The position numbers and the translations under genes were made by a program. DNA of 64,000 bases from Pseudomonadota bacterium. GTDB taxonomy: Bacteria; Pseudomonadota; Alphaproteobacteria; Rhizobiales; Pleomorphomonadaceae. The stretch is taken from positions 1-64,000 of the forward strand of contig JAEZHI010000041.1 of the NCBI GenBank assembly GCA_023436885.1, written 5' to 3'. The notes under the pieces were generated by a model. That model ran no database searches, had not been told where the DNA came from, and worked only from the letters and a program-made list of their open reading frames with translations. Positions 24,422-33,236 of the stretch are shown one piece after another (within the stretch, counting starts at the first letter, position 1; each line of letters starts with the position of its first letter).

Positions 24422-25302
24422 ACAGAGTGATCAATCTATGTCTTTTTGCTGCGATCAGCGCTTTTGCAATCAAAGCTTCATATGCTCACACGATTATCAT
24501 AATAGACAAAACAACGCCATGGTCGCCCGGCCTTAGTAGAAAATTTGTAGATGGGTTCACTGCCATTGAGGAAAGCTGCGCCCTAGCAGGGAACGTTTCT
24601 ATATTCTCGGTTGGTTCGGACGCGTTCGACGCACGCCAAATAGTATCGATCGACGGAATACCAACCGCAAAAGAAGCCCCAATAATTGCAAAATGCGAAC
24701 CGTCAAGCGACGCGTATGCAACCCCCACCCATACTACTCCTTCCAACACCCCAAATAAGCGAACTTGCGAAGAAGAGGAAAGTGCGAAAGTAATCTCCTA
24801 TAATGAAGGCACCAGAAAAAGAAGATCCGCAATCACACAAATAGTCCAAAAAGTGGGGGATTTTATAAGAAGCAAAGAAGAACAAAAGAATACATCTATC
24901 TCTCCCCTCATTTATCAAATATCGGAACGATATTGCACAGTAGAGGACTGTGATTTCTTCATATTTTCTAATATGATCGAGGCAGAAGTGAGGCCATTTG
25001 TTCGAAAGGCTAGCTCGCCTCAACCAACACCATCCCCGGCCGTTGTCGCGGATGCAAAGTATTCAAAGATAGCGGTTTCTGACGTAGAGAAGTTTAAAAT
25101 AAGAACAGCGAAGATTTGGGGATTTGGGGCGGACGAGATAAATGCTGTATCCGCAGATGGAAAGTCCGTTGAGTCGATCGATCTAGAGAAAGAGGCAAAG
25201 GATAACATCAAAATATACTGGAGGGAAATATTCAAGGTGGCTTCTAGCGGAAAGGCTGAAGTTTCATTTAGCGTGGAATTACCACCGATATCATGTAACT
25301 GA
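24418..25302 (+). CDS. Unknown secreted cysteine-rich protein, possibly vWA-like
   Basis: 294 residues. A signal peptide is clear: MNRVINLCLFAAISAFAIKA then cleavage probably after SYA (residue 23). The mature part starts with a hydrophobic strand and acidic loop, HTIIIIDKTTPW, followed by a strand NVSIFSVGS (59-67), a conserved-looking AKCEPS, and later DCDFFIFSNMIEAEV (177-191). This order of strands resembles a von Willebrand A-type Rossmann fold with a degenerate metal site (D30, T32, S184/N185), an inference from pattern only. Six cysteines remain in the mature form (54, 93, 117, 173, 178, 293), fitting a periplasmic protein. A Pro/Thr-rich linker lies at about 97-115. It is translationally coupled to the membrane protein at 22571 and equally AT-rich. 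Confidence 0.8.
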   Translation: MNRVINLCLFAAISAFAIKASYAHTIIIIDKTTPWSPGLSRKFVDGFTAIEESCALAGNVSIFSVGSDAFDARQIVSIDGIPTAKEAPIIAKCEPSSDAYATPTHTTPSNTPNKRTCEEEESAKVISYNEGTRKRRSAITQIVQKVGDFIRSKEEQKNTSISPLIYQISERYCTVEDCDFFIFSNMIEAEVRPFVRKASSPQPTPSPAVVADAKYSKIAVSDVEKFKIRTAKIWGFGADEINAVSADGKSVESIDLEKEAKDNIKIYWREIFKVASSGKAEVSFSVELPPISCN

Positions 25303-25663
25303 ATGACGCCATACGTCTTGAAGCGAACGCCTACTGATTGAGACGAGGCAAAGTCAACGTCTTCGCTTCGGACTTCCGCTCGTTGAGTTCGGTGACAATT
25401 GCGGCACCCAGGAAATTTGAGTGCCCTTCGCAGAGTAGATTCTTTCACTGTTAGGGTGGCATCCTCAGATCAAGTTGAAGCGGGCGGGCTTGCCTTTCAT
25501 AAATCAGACTACTCCAGCTTGCCTCCCCCCCCTCCCGTGATGTACGTTCATCAAGACTCGCTTGAATTGCCTTAATTCTCTTCAAATCCCCACCGAGATA
25601 TGCACCTTTTCTTTTCGGTAGCGTACCTCAAAACATTCAAGCGAAAGCGGAGGAGCGAACCTG
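25303..25663. other. Intergenic region before the isomerase gene
   Basis: 361 bases. GC content returns to the chromosomal level here. The plus strand has an open stretch 25343-25449 (reading GKVNVFASDFRSLSSVTIAA) that lacks a start and probably is a remnant or repeat, not a gene. The second half contains a candidate LacI operator at 25538 and the ribosome site CGGAGG of the isomerase gene. Confidence 0.5.
25538..25553. promoter_or_regulatory. 16-bp palindrome with central CG, likely LacI-type operator
   Basis: TGATGTAC|GTTCATCA pairs at seven of eight positions around a central CG, the layout used by LacI-family dimers. It lies 111 bases before the isomerase start, and a LacI gene follows that gene (27368). 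No second copy was found at the sugar kinase promoter. Confidence 0.5.
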
Positions 25664-27076
25664 ATGCCCAAGCAGATGACCTTTGGCGTGATCGTCGGAA
25701 ACCGTGGATTCTTCCCCAGCCATCTCGCCGCCAGCGGCCGGCTTGAGATGATCGCCGCCCTTGAGAAGCAGGGCTATAAGGCGATCGTCGTATCGCCCGA
25801 AGAGACGGCCCATGGCGCGGTGGAAACCTACAAGGAAGCCGAGATCTGCGCCGCCCTGTTCAAGAAGCACGCCGACGAGATCGACGGCATCATCGTCACC
25901 CTGCCGAACTTCGGCGAAGAGCGCGGCCTTGCCGATGCCCTGCGCCTTGCCAACCTCAACGTGCCCGTGCTGATCCAGGCGACGCCCGACGAAGCCGGCA
26001 AGATGGCCATCACCCATCGCCGCGACAGCTTCTGCGGCAAGATGTCGATCTGCAATAACCTGCAGCAATATGGCATCAAGTATTCGCTGACGACGCTGCA
26101 CACCGAGGCGCCCGACTCGCCCGAGTTCGAGGCCGACCTCAAGTGGTTCGCCGGCGTCTGCCGCGTCGTCCGCGGCTTCAGGAACCTGCGCGTCGGCGCC
26201 GTTGGCGCCCGCCCGGCCGCCTTCAACACCGTCCGCTATTCGGAAAAGCTGCTCGAGCGTTCGGGCATCACCGTCGACACGCTGGACCTTTCCGAAGTGC
26301 TCGGCCGCATCGGCCGCCTGAAGGACAACGACGCCGCCGTCGAGAAGAAGATCGCCGAGATCAAGGCCTATGTCCCCACCGGCCATACGCCGCAGGACGC
26401 CCTGATCAAGATGGCCAAGCTCGGCGCCGTGCTGGACAACTGGGTGGAGACCAACCGCCTGACCATCACTTCCGTGCAGTGCTGGACCAGCCTTGAAGAG
26501 TTCTTCGGCATCGTGCCCTGCACCGTCATGAGCATGATGAGCCAGAAGCTCTTGCCGTCGGCCTGCGAGGTCGATACGCTCGGTTCGCTCTCCATGTACG
26601 CCCTGGCGCTGGCCAGCGAGACGCCGTCGGCGCTCCTCGACTGGAACAACAACTACGGTGGCGACCCCAACAAGGCCGTCTGCTTCCACTGTTCGAACCT
26701 GCCCAAGCACTTCTTCAACGAAGGCGTGAAGATGGACTACCAGCAGATCATCGCTGGCACCGTGGGCGCCGAGAACACCTATGGCACGCTGGACGGCAAG
26801 GTGAAGTCGGGCGCGATGACCTTCCTGCGCCTCTCCACCGACGACCTCACCGGCAAGATCAAGGGCTACACCGGCCAGGGCTCGTTCACCGACGATCCGC
26901 TCAACACCTTCGGTGGCGCCGGCGTGGTGAACATCCCCAACCTGCAGAAGCTCCTGCGCTACATCTGCGAGAACGCCTTCGAGCATCACGTGGCCACGAA
27001 CTTCTCCAGTTCGGCTGCTGCGGTGACGGAAGCGGCCTCAAAATACTTGGGCTGGGACATGTACGTCCACGAGTGA
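25664..27076 (+). CDS. L-fucose/L-arabinose isomerase family protein
   Basis: 470 residues, size and pattern of the fucose/arabinose isomerase superfamily, which interconverts aldoses and ketoses using a bound metal. It starts KQMTFGVIVGNRGFFPSHLA, has LPNFGEERGLADALR, VGAVGARPAAFNTVRYSEK, SVQCWTSLEEFFGIVPCTVM and CEVDTLGSLSMYAL; the acidic residues there (E in SLEEFF and in CEVD) are plausible metal ligands. The exact sugar is unknown. The ATG follows CGGAGGAGC. The LacI regulator lies downstream on the same strand. Together with the FGGY kinase at 16068 it could form a sugar-to-ketose-phosphate route. Confidence 0.87.
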   Translation: MPKQMTFGVIVGNRGFFPSHLAASGRLEMIAALEKQGYKAIVVSPEETAHGAVETYKEAEICAALFKKHADEIDGIIVTLPNFGEERGLADALRLANLNVPVLIQATPDEAGKMAITHRRDSFCGKMSICNNLQQYGIKYSLTTLHTEAPDSPEFEADLKWFAGVCRVVRGFRNLRVGAVGARPAAFNTVRYSEKLLERSGITVDTLDLSEVLGRIGRLKDNDAAVEKKIAEIKAYVPTGHTPQDALIKMAKLGAVLDNWVETNRLTITSVQCWTSLEEFFGIVPCTVMSMMSQKLLPSACEVDTLGSLSMYALALASETPSALLDWNNNYGGDPNKAVCFHCSNLPKHFFNEGVKMDYQQIIAGTVGAENTYGTLDGKVKSGAMTFLRLSTDDLTGKIKGYTGQGSFTDDPLNTFGGAGVVNIPNLQKLLRYICENAFEHHVATNFSSSAAAVTEAASKYLGWDMYVHE

Positions 27077-27367
27077 GCCTAACTGGAAACTCTACTGGGG
27101 CGGACATTTGGCTTAGTCCTCTGCGCTTCCGGTGCTCACGGACAGAACGTCCGCTGCGCTCCGGTTCTCGAAGCCGTCGCCACCTGCCTCGCCCCAGCGA
27201 GTTTCGAGCCAGGCTCAGTGTCTCGCATGACAATCGCGTTTCCGGTGGCTCATCGGAAACGCCATTCCCCTCATTGGCTTGATCCGTTGCCAACCGAGGT
27301 TGACAACGGGCGTGCCATAAGTGGAATTTGACTCTCAAGTTTGTGCGTTTGCTCACTGAGGGGTTTG
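27077..27367. other. Intergenic region between isomerase and LacI genes
   Basis: 291 bases with no gene. The central part (about 27110-27215, containing GGTGCTCACGGACAGAACGTCC and TGCGCTCCGGTTCTCGAAGCC in sequence) resembles a dispersed intergenic repeat, but no second copy exists in this window to prove it. Confidence 0.35.
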
Positions 27368-28393
27368 ATGAGACCGACCATCCACGACGTCGCCCGCGCT
27401 GCCGGTGTCGGCCTTGCCACTGTGGACCGTGTGCTCAACGATCGCCCCGGCGTGCGCGCGGCGACGGCCGAGCGGGTCAAGGCGGCGGTCGACAAGCTGG
27501 GTTTCGTGCGCGACGCCTCGGCGGCGGCGCTGGCCCGCAAGCGCATCGACCGTCTGGTGTTCCTGATCCCCGATGGCCCCAGCGATTTCATGCATCGCCT
27601 GGTGATGGAAGCGCGCGAGGCGAGCCAGCGGCTGGCCGGCAAGCGCGTGGAGATCGAAGTGCGCACCGTGCCGCCCTTCGATGGCGATGCCTTGACCGAA
27701 GCCCTGCGCGCCATCGACACCGAGGCCGTGGCCGGCGTGGCGCTGGTCGCCACCGAGTCGGCGGCCGTCCGGGCCGAACTCTGCCGCTTCAATGTCGCCG
27801 GCATCCCGGTGGTGACGCTGGTGTCGGATGCGCCGCGCTTTCCCCGCCACCACTATGTCGGCATCGACAACGTCGCCGCCGGCCGCACCGCCGCCAGCCT
27901 GCTCGGCCAGTTCCTCGGCGGACGCCAGGGCAAGATCGTGGTGGTCGCCGGCTCGATGCTGGTGCGCGACCATGTCGAGCGCCGCATGGGCTTCGATCAG
28001 GTGATCAGCAGCGAGTATCCGCACCTGCAGACGCTGGTGACGCTGGAAGGCCGCGACGAGCGCGAAGCCACCCGCGACGCGCTAAGGGCCTGCCTCGAAC
28101 GCGAGGGCAACATCGTCGGCCTCTACAACATCGGCGCCGGCCATCAGGGCATCCTCGACGTGGTCGCCGAGCTGCCGCCTGAGGCACGCCCCGTCGTGGT
28201 GGCCCACGAGCTCTACGACGTGACCCGCGCCGCCCTGGAAGCCGGCCTGATGCACGCCATCATCAACCAGGACGCCGGCCACGAAGTCCGCAGCGCCATC
28301 CGCGTCCTGCGCTCGATGATCGACGGCACGCAACTGGTGGCAGGGCAAGACGCCATCCGGATCGAGATCTATCTCAGGGACAATCTGCCGTAG
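27368..28393 (+). CDS. LacI-family transcriptional regulator
   Basis: 341 residues. The N-terminal LacI HTH and hinge are clear: TIHDVARAAGVGLATVDRVL then RPGVRAATAERVKAAVDKLG. The effector domain is of the type-1 periplasmic-binding fold (IDRLVFLIPDGPSDF, HHYVGIDNVAAGRTAASLL, GLYNIGAGHQGILD), close to the sugar-binding group. The ATG at 27368 has GAGGGG just upstream; the frame extension to 27341 is not needed. It probably senses the substrate of the preceding isomerase and binds the palindrome at 25538. Confidence 0.93.
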   Translation: MRPTIHDVARAAGVGLATVDRVLNDRPGVRAATAERVKAAVDKLGFVRDASAAALARKRIDRLVFLIPDGPSDFMHRLVMEAREASQRLAGKRVEIEVRTVPPFDGDALTEALRAIDTEAVAGVALVATESAAVRAELCRFNVAGIPVVTLVSDAPRFPRHHYVGIDNVAAGRTAASLLGQFLGGRQGKIVVVAGSMLVRDHVERRMGFDQVISSEYPHLQTLVTLEGRDEREATRDALRACLEREGNIVGLYNIGAGHQGILDVVAELPPEARPVVVAHELYDVTRAALEAGLMHAIINQDAGHEVRSAIRVLRSMIDGTQLVAGQDAIRIEIYLRDNLP

Positions 28394-28490
28394 GGGCCAA
28401 GGGGAGCGACGCCAGGCGCCGCCCGATCCATTTGCTCCGCCCGCATAAAGCTAGGCGCGAGCTAACCACCTGTATCGTCTATATAAATCT

Positions 28491-29105
28491 GTCATCCTTG
28501 CGAAAGCGAGGACCTCAGGCAGAACAAAGCAATCGGCCGATATCGCGCTCCAACCACACACGGCGCCCGATACCGCCCTCACCACCTTCTCGTCCTGAGG
28601 TCCTCGCTTTCGCAAGGATGACAGCATTATATTGATGAAACAAACACTTGGCCGCAAGCGAGCTTCCCCATCGGACTGTCACCCTCGCGAATGCGAGGAC
28701 CTCGGGCAGAACGAAACTCCCAGCCGATATAGCGCTCCAACCACACACGGCGCCCGATACAACCCTTACCACCTTCTCGTCCTGAGGTCCCCGCTTTCGC
28801 AAGGATGACAGCATTATTTTGATGAAACAAACACTTGGCCGCCAGTGAGCCTCCCCATCGGGGTGTAATACTGCGCTTGGGCGCAGAACCTCATGCAGGA
28901 TTGAGCGCAGCAGCGATACAGCGCTCCAAATACACAGGTGCCTGATACAGCCTTCGCCGCATTATCGTCCCGAGTCATGCACCCAGAGCTCAGGATGGCG
29001 GCGTAATAAGCTGGAACGCGAGCTAACAACCTGTTCCCTATATATAAATCTGTCATCCTTGCGAACGCGAGGACCTCGGGCAGAACGGAGCGATCGGCCG
29101 ATATA
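28491..29105. repeat. Cluster of palindromic repeats, copies 11-17
   Basis: The 744-base gap 28394-29137 is mostly repeats. Forward copies: 28491-28544, 28678-28731, 28863-28919 (degenerate, stem CTGCGC/GCGCAG kept) and 29052-29105. Reverse copies: 28569-28624, 28756-28811 and 28944-28980 (degenerate). Forward and reverse copies are here arranged tail to tail with CGCTCCAACCACACACGGCG between them. A unit of 187 bases (GATGACAGCATTAT at 28617 and again at 28804, followed by ATGAAACAAACACTTGGCCG) is tandemly duplicated. No coding gene is supported; apparent frames such as SSLRKRGPQ are translations of the repeat. Confidence 0.85.
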
Positions 29106-29137
29106 GTGCTCACTCAGCTCGGGCGCCAACACGCCCC

Positions 29138-30046
29138 TCACCCGCCGTCACCACTCCTTTCAGCTGTCTGGAACACCTCGGCCAGCCAATCGATGAACAC
29201 CCTGAGCCGCGACGACAGATGCCGGCTCTGCGGGTAGAGCACCGATACGGGAACCGACCGCGGCGGAAAGGACTCGAGGATCGGAACCAGCACCCCAGCC
29301 GCGATCTGATGCGCAATACGGTAGCGGGGGACCTGGATCAGCCCCAGCCCCGCGACGCCCGAGGCGGTGTAGATTTCCGCGCCCCGCACGACGACATCGT
29401 AAGGCAGCGCCCGTTCCTGCAAGCCGCCGTCGGTCTGGAATTCGAGCGGATAGGGCTGCCCTGTCGTCGAGGCGCTATAGGCAACCATCCGGTGTCCCGC
29501 AAGGTCGTCCGGCGTCGACGGGACGCCGTGCCGCGCCAGATAGGCCGGGCTCGCCAGGGTCAACTGCTCGAACGCGGTGATGCGGCGGCCGATCAGCGAC
29601 GAGTCCGACAGTTCGCCGGCCCGCAGAACGCAGTCGACGCCCTCGGTGATCAGGTCGACCATCCGGTCGCCCTCGCTGAGGCTGAGCGCAATCCCCGGAT
29701 AGCGCGCGATGAAGCCGGGCAAGGCCGGCAGCACGAAGAACCGCGCAATGGTTCCCTGCATGTCGACGCGCAGCGGGCCCTTGGGTTCGGCGGTCTGGAA
29801 CACGCTCTCCACCTCGTCGAGATCGGCTAGCAGCCGAACGCAGCGCTCGTGATAGAGCGCGCCGTCGAGCGTCGCCCGCACGTTGCGCGTCGTCCGTTCG
29901 AGCAGCCGCACCCCGAGGTCCGCCTCGAGGCGCTGGATGGCGTGCGTCGCGCTCGGGCGCGGAATCCTGAGGTCGCGCGCCGCCTGCGCAAAGCTGCCGC
30001 GTTCGACGATCCTGACGAACAGCCGCATGACGTCGATGCGATCCAT
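29138..30046 (-). CDS. LysR-family regulator
   Basis: 302 residues starting MDRIDVMRLFVRIVERGSFA, with HTH recognition region RPSATHAIQRLEADLGVRLL and the RTTRNVR segment typical of the CrgA/DmlR-like group. The effector domain is complete. The ATG at 30046 follows GGGG; a GTG directly upstream adds one residue. It is divergent from the tautomerase and SDR genes at 30255-31242, which are the likely targets. It ends next to the repeat cluster. Confidence 0.92.
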   Translation of the reverse strand: MDRIDVMRLFVRIVERGSFAQAARDLRIPRPSATHAIQRLEADLGVRLLERTTRNVRATLDGALYHERCVRLLADLDEVESVFQTAEPKGPLRVDMQGTIARFFVLPALPGFIARYPGIALSLSEGDRMVDLITEGVDCVLRAGELSDSSLIGRRITAFEQLTLASPAYLARHGVPSTPDDLAGHRMVAYSASTTGQPYPLEFQTDGGLQERALPYDVVVRGAEIYTASGVAGLGLIQVPRYRIAHQIAAGVLVPILESFPPRSVPVSVLYPQSRHLSSRLRVFIDWLAEVFQTAERSGDGG

Positions 30047-30254
30047 CACACCACCCCGATTGTTATGATTTCTGGAATAGTGATGTTGAAGACGGCTTTC
30101 TAGTGCCGAATTTCAAAACAGCTATCTTCCCTCCAAGACCAGCGGCGATCCCGCTCCGCTGATCCTCCTGCGCGACGGCGATCCCGCAGCGGTCGGCCGC
30201 CATCACGCAACCCAACGCCACCTCGACAGTTCAACCCGTCACAGGAGTGAAGAC

Positions 30255-30467
30255 ATGCCCTTCGCCAATTTCAAAGTCCCCGAAGCCGCGCTCAGCCGGG
30301 CCAAGAAGGAAGAACTCGTGCATCGCACCACGGCGATGCTGGTGGAATATTTCTCCGAGGCCGCACGCCCGCACACCATGGTGCTGATCGAGGAAATCAA
30401 GGACGGCGGCTATGCCCGCGCCGACGAGGTTTTCGTGATCCCCGACGCCTACCGGGCCAAGGACTGA
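30255..30467 (+). CDS. 4-oxalocrotonate tautomerase-like protein
   Basis: 70 residues, the classical length of 4-OT subunits. It starts MPFANFKVPEAALSRAKKEE, so the mature N-terminus would be the catalytic proline, and continues TTAMLVEYFSEAARPHTMVL. The hexameric or trimeric enzymes of this family tautomerise enols and dienols. The ATG follows CAGGAG. It is 34 bases before the SDR gene, probably one operon under the divergent LysR. Confidence 0.85.
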   Translation: MPFANFKVPEAALSRAKKEELVHRTTAMLVEYFSEAARPHTMVLIEEIKDGGYARADEVFVIPDAYRAKD

Positions 30468-30501
30468 CGACAGCGGCAACAGCGAGAAAGGAACAGCGAC
30501 A

Positions 30502-31242
30502 ATGACCACCTCGACAAACAGGGTTGCCATCGTCACCGGCGCGTCTCGCGGCATCGGCGCCGCCATCGCGCGCCGGTTGGCGAGTGATGGCCTCTCGGTC
30601 GTCGTCAACTATGCCGGCAGCGCCAAGGCCGCCGCCGATCTGGTGGACGAGATCGAAAAAGCCGGCGGCCGGGCCATCGCCTGCCAGGCCGACGTCAGCG
30701 ATCCACAGGCCGTGAGCCGGATGTTCGATGCCGCCGAGGCCGCCTATGGCGGTATCGACGTCCTCGTGAACAACGCCGGCATCATGAAGCTGGCCCCGCT
30801 GGCGCAGGTCGACGACGCCAGCTTCGACCAGACCATCGCCATCAATCTCAAGGGCACGTTCAACGGCCTTCGCGAGGCGGCAAAGCGCCTGCGCGACGGC
30901 GGACGCATCGTCAACTTCTCGACCAGCGTCGTCGGGCTCTATCAGCCCGGCTATGGCGTCTACGCGGCCACCAAGGCCGCCGTCGAAGCGCTGACCCACA
31001 TCCTCGCCAAGGAACTGGGTGCACGCGGCATCACGGTCAACGCCGTGGCGCCCGGCCCCGTCGCCACCGAGCTGTTCCTTGACGGCAAGGACCAGGCGAC
31101 GCTCGACCGCATCCGGCAGATGAACCCGCTCGGCCGTCTCGGCGAAGTCGACGACATCGCGCGGGTCGTCGCGCTGCTGGTCGGGCCGGACAGCGGCTGG
31201 ATCAACGGCCAGATCGTCCGCGCCAACGGCGGCGTGGTTTGA
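30502..31242 (+). CDS. SDR-family oxidoreductase
   Basis: 246-residue classical short-chain dehydrogenase. Visible motifs: TGASRGIGAAIA (TGxxxGxG), VNNAGIMKLA (NNAG), FSTSVVG with the catalytic Ser, YGVYAATKAAVEAL (YxxxK) and NAVAPGPVATELF. The region after strand 2 (NYAGSAKAAADLVDEI) suggests NADP(H) use. Substrate unknown; sequence is of the 3-oxoacyl-ACP-reductase-like type. The ATG follows AAAGGAAC. Confidence 0.92.
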   Translation: MTTSTNRVAIVTGASRGIGAAIARRLASDGLSVVVNYAGSAKAAADLVDEIEKAGGRAIACQADVSDPQAVSRMFDAAEAAYGGIDVLVNNAGIMKLAPLAQVDDASFDQTIAINLKGTFNGLREAAKRLRDGGRIVNFSTSVVGLYQPGYGVYAATKAAVEALTHILAKELGARGITVNAVAPGPVATELFLDGKDQATLDRIRQMNPLGRLGEVDDIARVVALLVGPDSGWINGQIVRANGGVV

Positions 31243-31293
31243 AGAAATAAGATGATGAGGCCGGATTGGCCCTGACGCCGATGCGAGCCTCCA

Positions 31294-32256
31294 TCACCTT
31301 GTCGGAGCGTTGGAAAACCGCGCTTCCAGCGGCTTGAGATTGTCCGGCCTCGCTTCGGTCAGGATGCCATAGAGCTCCGGCCGCCGTCCCCTCAGCCAGC
31401 GCTGCCCCGTGCATCTGTCGAGCAGGCCGAGGTCGAGGTCGGCGTTGACCATGTCATCGCCTGCCTTCGCCGTTTCCACAATGATCCGGCCATAGGGATC
31501 GAGGATCATGGCGTTGCCAATGCGCACCTCGTCCTCATCCTGACCGATGCCGTTGCTGAAGATCAGGAACAGGCCGTTGTCATGGGCGCGGGCCGGCAGC
31601 CAGCGCATCAGCCAGCCGCGGCCGTTCGGCCTCAGAATTTCCTCCTCGATGGAGGTAGGGTCTTCCTGCCGGCGCACCCACTTCTCGACCGGTATGTGCT
31701 TCATGCCCCAGGGACTCACCGAATTGCAGCCGCCCGTCTGGTGCGGCGCGATCAGCAGCTCGGCCCCAAGCAGCGCCGTCGCCCGGGCATTCTCGACGAG
31801 ATTGTTGTCCCAGCAGATCAGGATGCCTGCCCGAATGCCCCAGGGCGTGTCGAACACCGTGTAGCGGTCGCCGCTCGCAATCAGCCTATGCTCGAAGGCA
31901 TGCAGCTTGCGATGGCAATGCACCGCACCATCCGGCAGACAGACGGCATAGGCGTTGTAGAGCTTGTTGTCGGCGCCGCGCTCCAGGAAGCCCGCGCCGA
32001 TGGCGATGCCATGCCGCCGCGCCAGCGCCGCCACACGGCCGATCGACGGCCCGTCGAGCGGCTCGGCCAGCGCCTCGAGCCCTGCTGCGTCGAGCTTCGG
32101 CACGTGCCAGTAGCCGGTGATGCACATTTCGGGAAAGACAACGAGCTGGCTGCCGGCGGCGAGCGCCTTGGCGACAAAGGCATCGATGCGCCCGAGATTA
32201 TAGGGCTTGTCGCCAGCCCGATGCTGGAACTGCACGGTGGAAACCTTGAGCGTCAT
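31294..32256 (-). CDS. Carbon-nitrogen hydrolase (nitrilase superfamily)
   Basis: 320 residues with the complete Glu-Lys-Cys triad: Glu in LVVFPEMCITGYW, Lys in HCHRKLHAFEH, and Cys in AGILICWDNNLVENAR. These cytosolic enzymes hydrolyse amides, nitriles or N-carbamoyl compounds; the substrate is not evident. The ATG at 32256 follows the strong site GAGGAGG; the frame extension upstream to 32373 crosses the divergent promoter. It is divergent from the LysR gene at 32345, its probable regulator. Confidence 0.9.
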   Translation of the reverse strand: MTLKVSTVQFQHRAGDKPYNLGRIDAFVAKALAAGSQLVVFPEMCITGYWHVPKLDAAGLEALAEPLDGPSIGRVAALARRHGIAIGAGFLERGADNKLYNAYAVCLPDGAVHCHRKLHAFEHRLIASGDRYTVFDTPWGIRAGILICWDNNLVENARATALLGAELLIAPHQTGGCNSVSPWGMKHIPVEKWVRRQEDPTSIEEEILRPNGRGWLMRWLPARAHDNGLFLIFSNGIGQDEDEVRIGNAMILDPYGRIIVETAKAGDDMVNADLDLGLLDRCTGQRWLRGRRPELYGILTEARPDNLKPLEARFSNAPTR

Positions 32257-32344
32257 GGCCCATCCTCCTCTGCTGGCCACGAGCTTGCGTCCATCCCTCC
32301 CATCTGTAAAATGACAAATTATCCGGAAATTAGTCGAAACTGGA

Positions 32345-33232
32345 ATGGATCCAAAGCTTCTCCGCGCCTTCACAGAATTGGTCGATGCCGGCCATTATGG
32401 CAAGGCAGCGCTGAAGCTCTGCATCACCCAGTCGACGCTGACCAAGCAGATCCAGGCGCTGGAGGCCGCCATCGGCGGCGCGCTGTTCGAACGCGGCCGG
32501 CACGGCGCCAAGCCGACAGCCCTCGGGCTGGTGCTGCTGGCCGAAGCGCGGCCGCTGCTGCGAATGAATGAAGAAGCTGACCTGCGGCTCCAGCGCGCCA
32601 GCGCCGGCCTCTCCGGCCGGCTCGACATCGGCTTCGGCATTTCCACCCTGATCGCCGCGCCGGCGCTGATCGCCGGCTTCCGCAAGGCCGTTCCCGCCTC
32701 AGAGATCACTCTCAACGACATGTCTTCGCGCGAGCAGCACGAGCGTCTTCTGGCCGGCCGGCTGGATGTCGGCTTCTGCCGCGCACCGGTGACCGCGGAC
32801 CTCTCCTTCGCCCCCATCCTCACCGAACACCTGGCGCTGGTGGTGCCGCATGGCGTGGCACCGCCGCCGCCAGATCGGCTCGACGAGCTCAACGCCCTCG
32901 GCTTCGTAGCGTTAGCGCCCCGCCGCGGCCCCGGCCTTGATGCACAAGCCACCGCTTGGTGCCGGGATGCAGGCTTCACCCCGCGCATCGTCCAGCAGGC
33001 CGACGACATCCTCACCGTCCACGCTGTCGTCGCCGCCGGCCTCGGCGCGGCGCTCCTGCCCTGGCAGGGCGTCGAAGCGCTGGGCGACCGAACCCAGCAC
33101 CTGCGCCTGTCCGGCCCTCATGCCACATGGCCCATCGGCCTTTGCTGGCGCGCCGCCGACAGCAATCCGCTGCTCAAAAGGTTCGTGGAGCATGTGCGAA
33201 GAACAGCAAAGCTTCAGCCCGAGGCTCATTGA
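32345..33232 (+). CDS. LysR-family regulator
   Basis: 295 residues starting MDPKLLRAFTELVDAGHYGK, with the HTH AALKLCITQSTLTKQIQALE and the GALFERGRHG wing. The effector domain is complete. It is divergent from the nitrilase-family gene with only 88 bases between starts, so shared control of that gene is likely. A reverse palindromic repeat begins directly after the stop. Confidence 0.92.
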   Translation: MDPKLLRAFTELVDAGHYGKAALKLCITQSTLTKQIQALEAAIGGALFERGRHGAKPTALGLVLLAEARPLLRMNEEADLRLQRASAGLSGRLDIGFGISTLIAAPALIAGFRKAVPASEITLNDMSSREQHERLLAGRLDVGFCRAPVTADLSFAPILTEHLALVVPHGVAPPPPDRLDELNALGFVALAPRRGPGLDAQATAWCRDAGFTPRIVQQADDILTVHAVVAAGLGAALLPWQGVEALGDRTQHLRLSGPHATWPIGLCWRAADSNPLLKRFVEHVRRTAKLQPEAH

Positions 33233-33236
33233 GCCC

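Noticed and set aside
25020..25448. 142-codon minus-strand frame overlapping the end of the secreted protein gene
   Set aside because: Mostly antisense to the plus-strand gene; the remaining part lacks a ribosome site.
28432..28830. Small frames with SSLRKRGPQ-type proteins
   Set aside because: Translations of the palindromic repeat, present in several copies and both strands.
28491..29105. Possible CRISPR array
   Set aside because: Repeats alternate in orientation, units are not separated by unique spacers of constant size, and the same element is dispersed over 32 kb.
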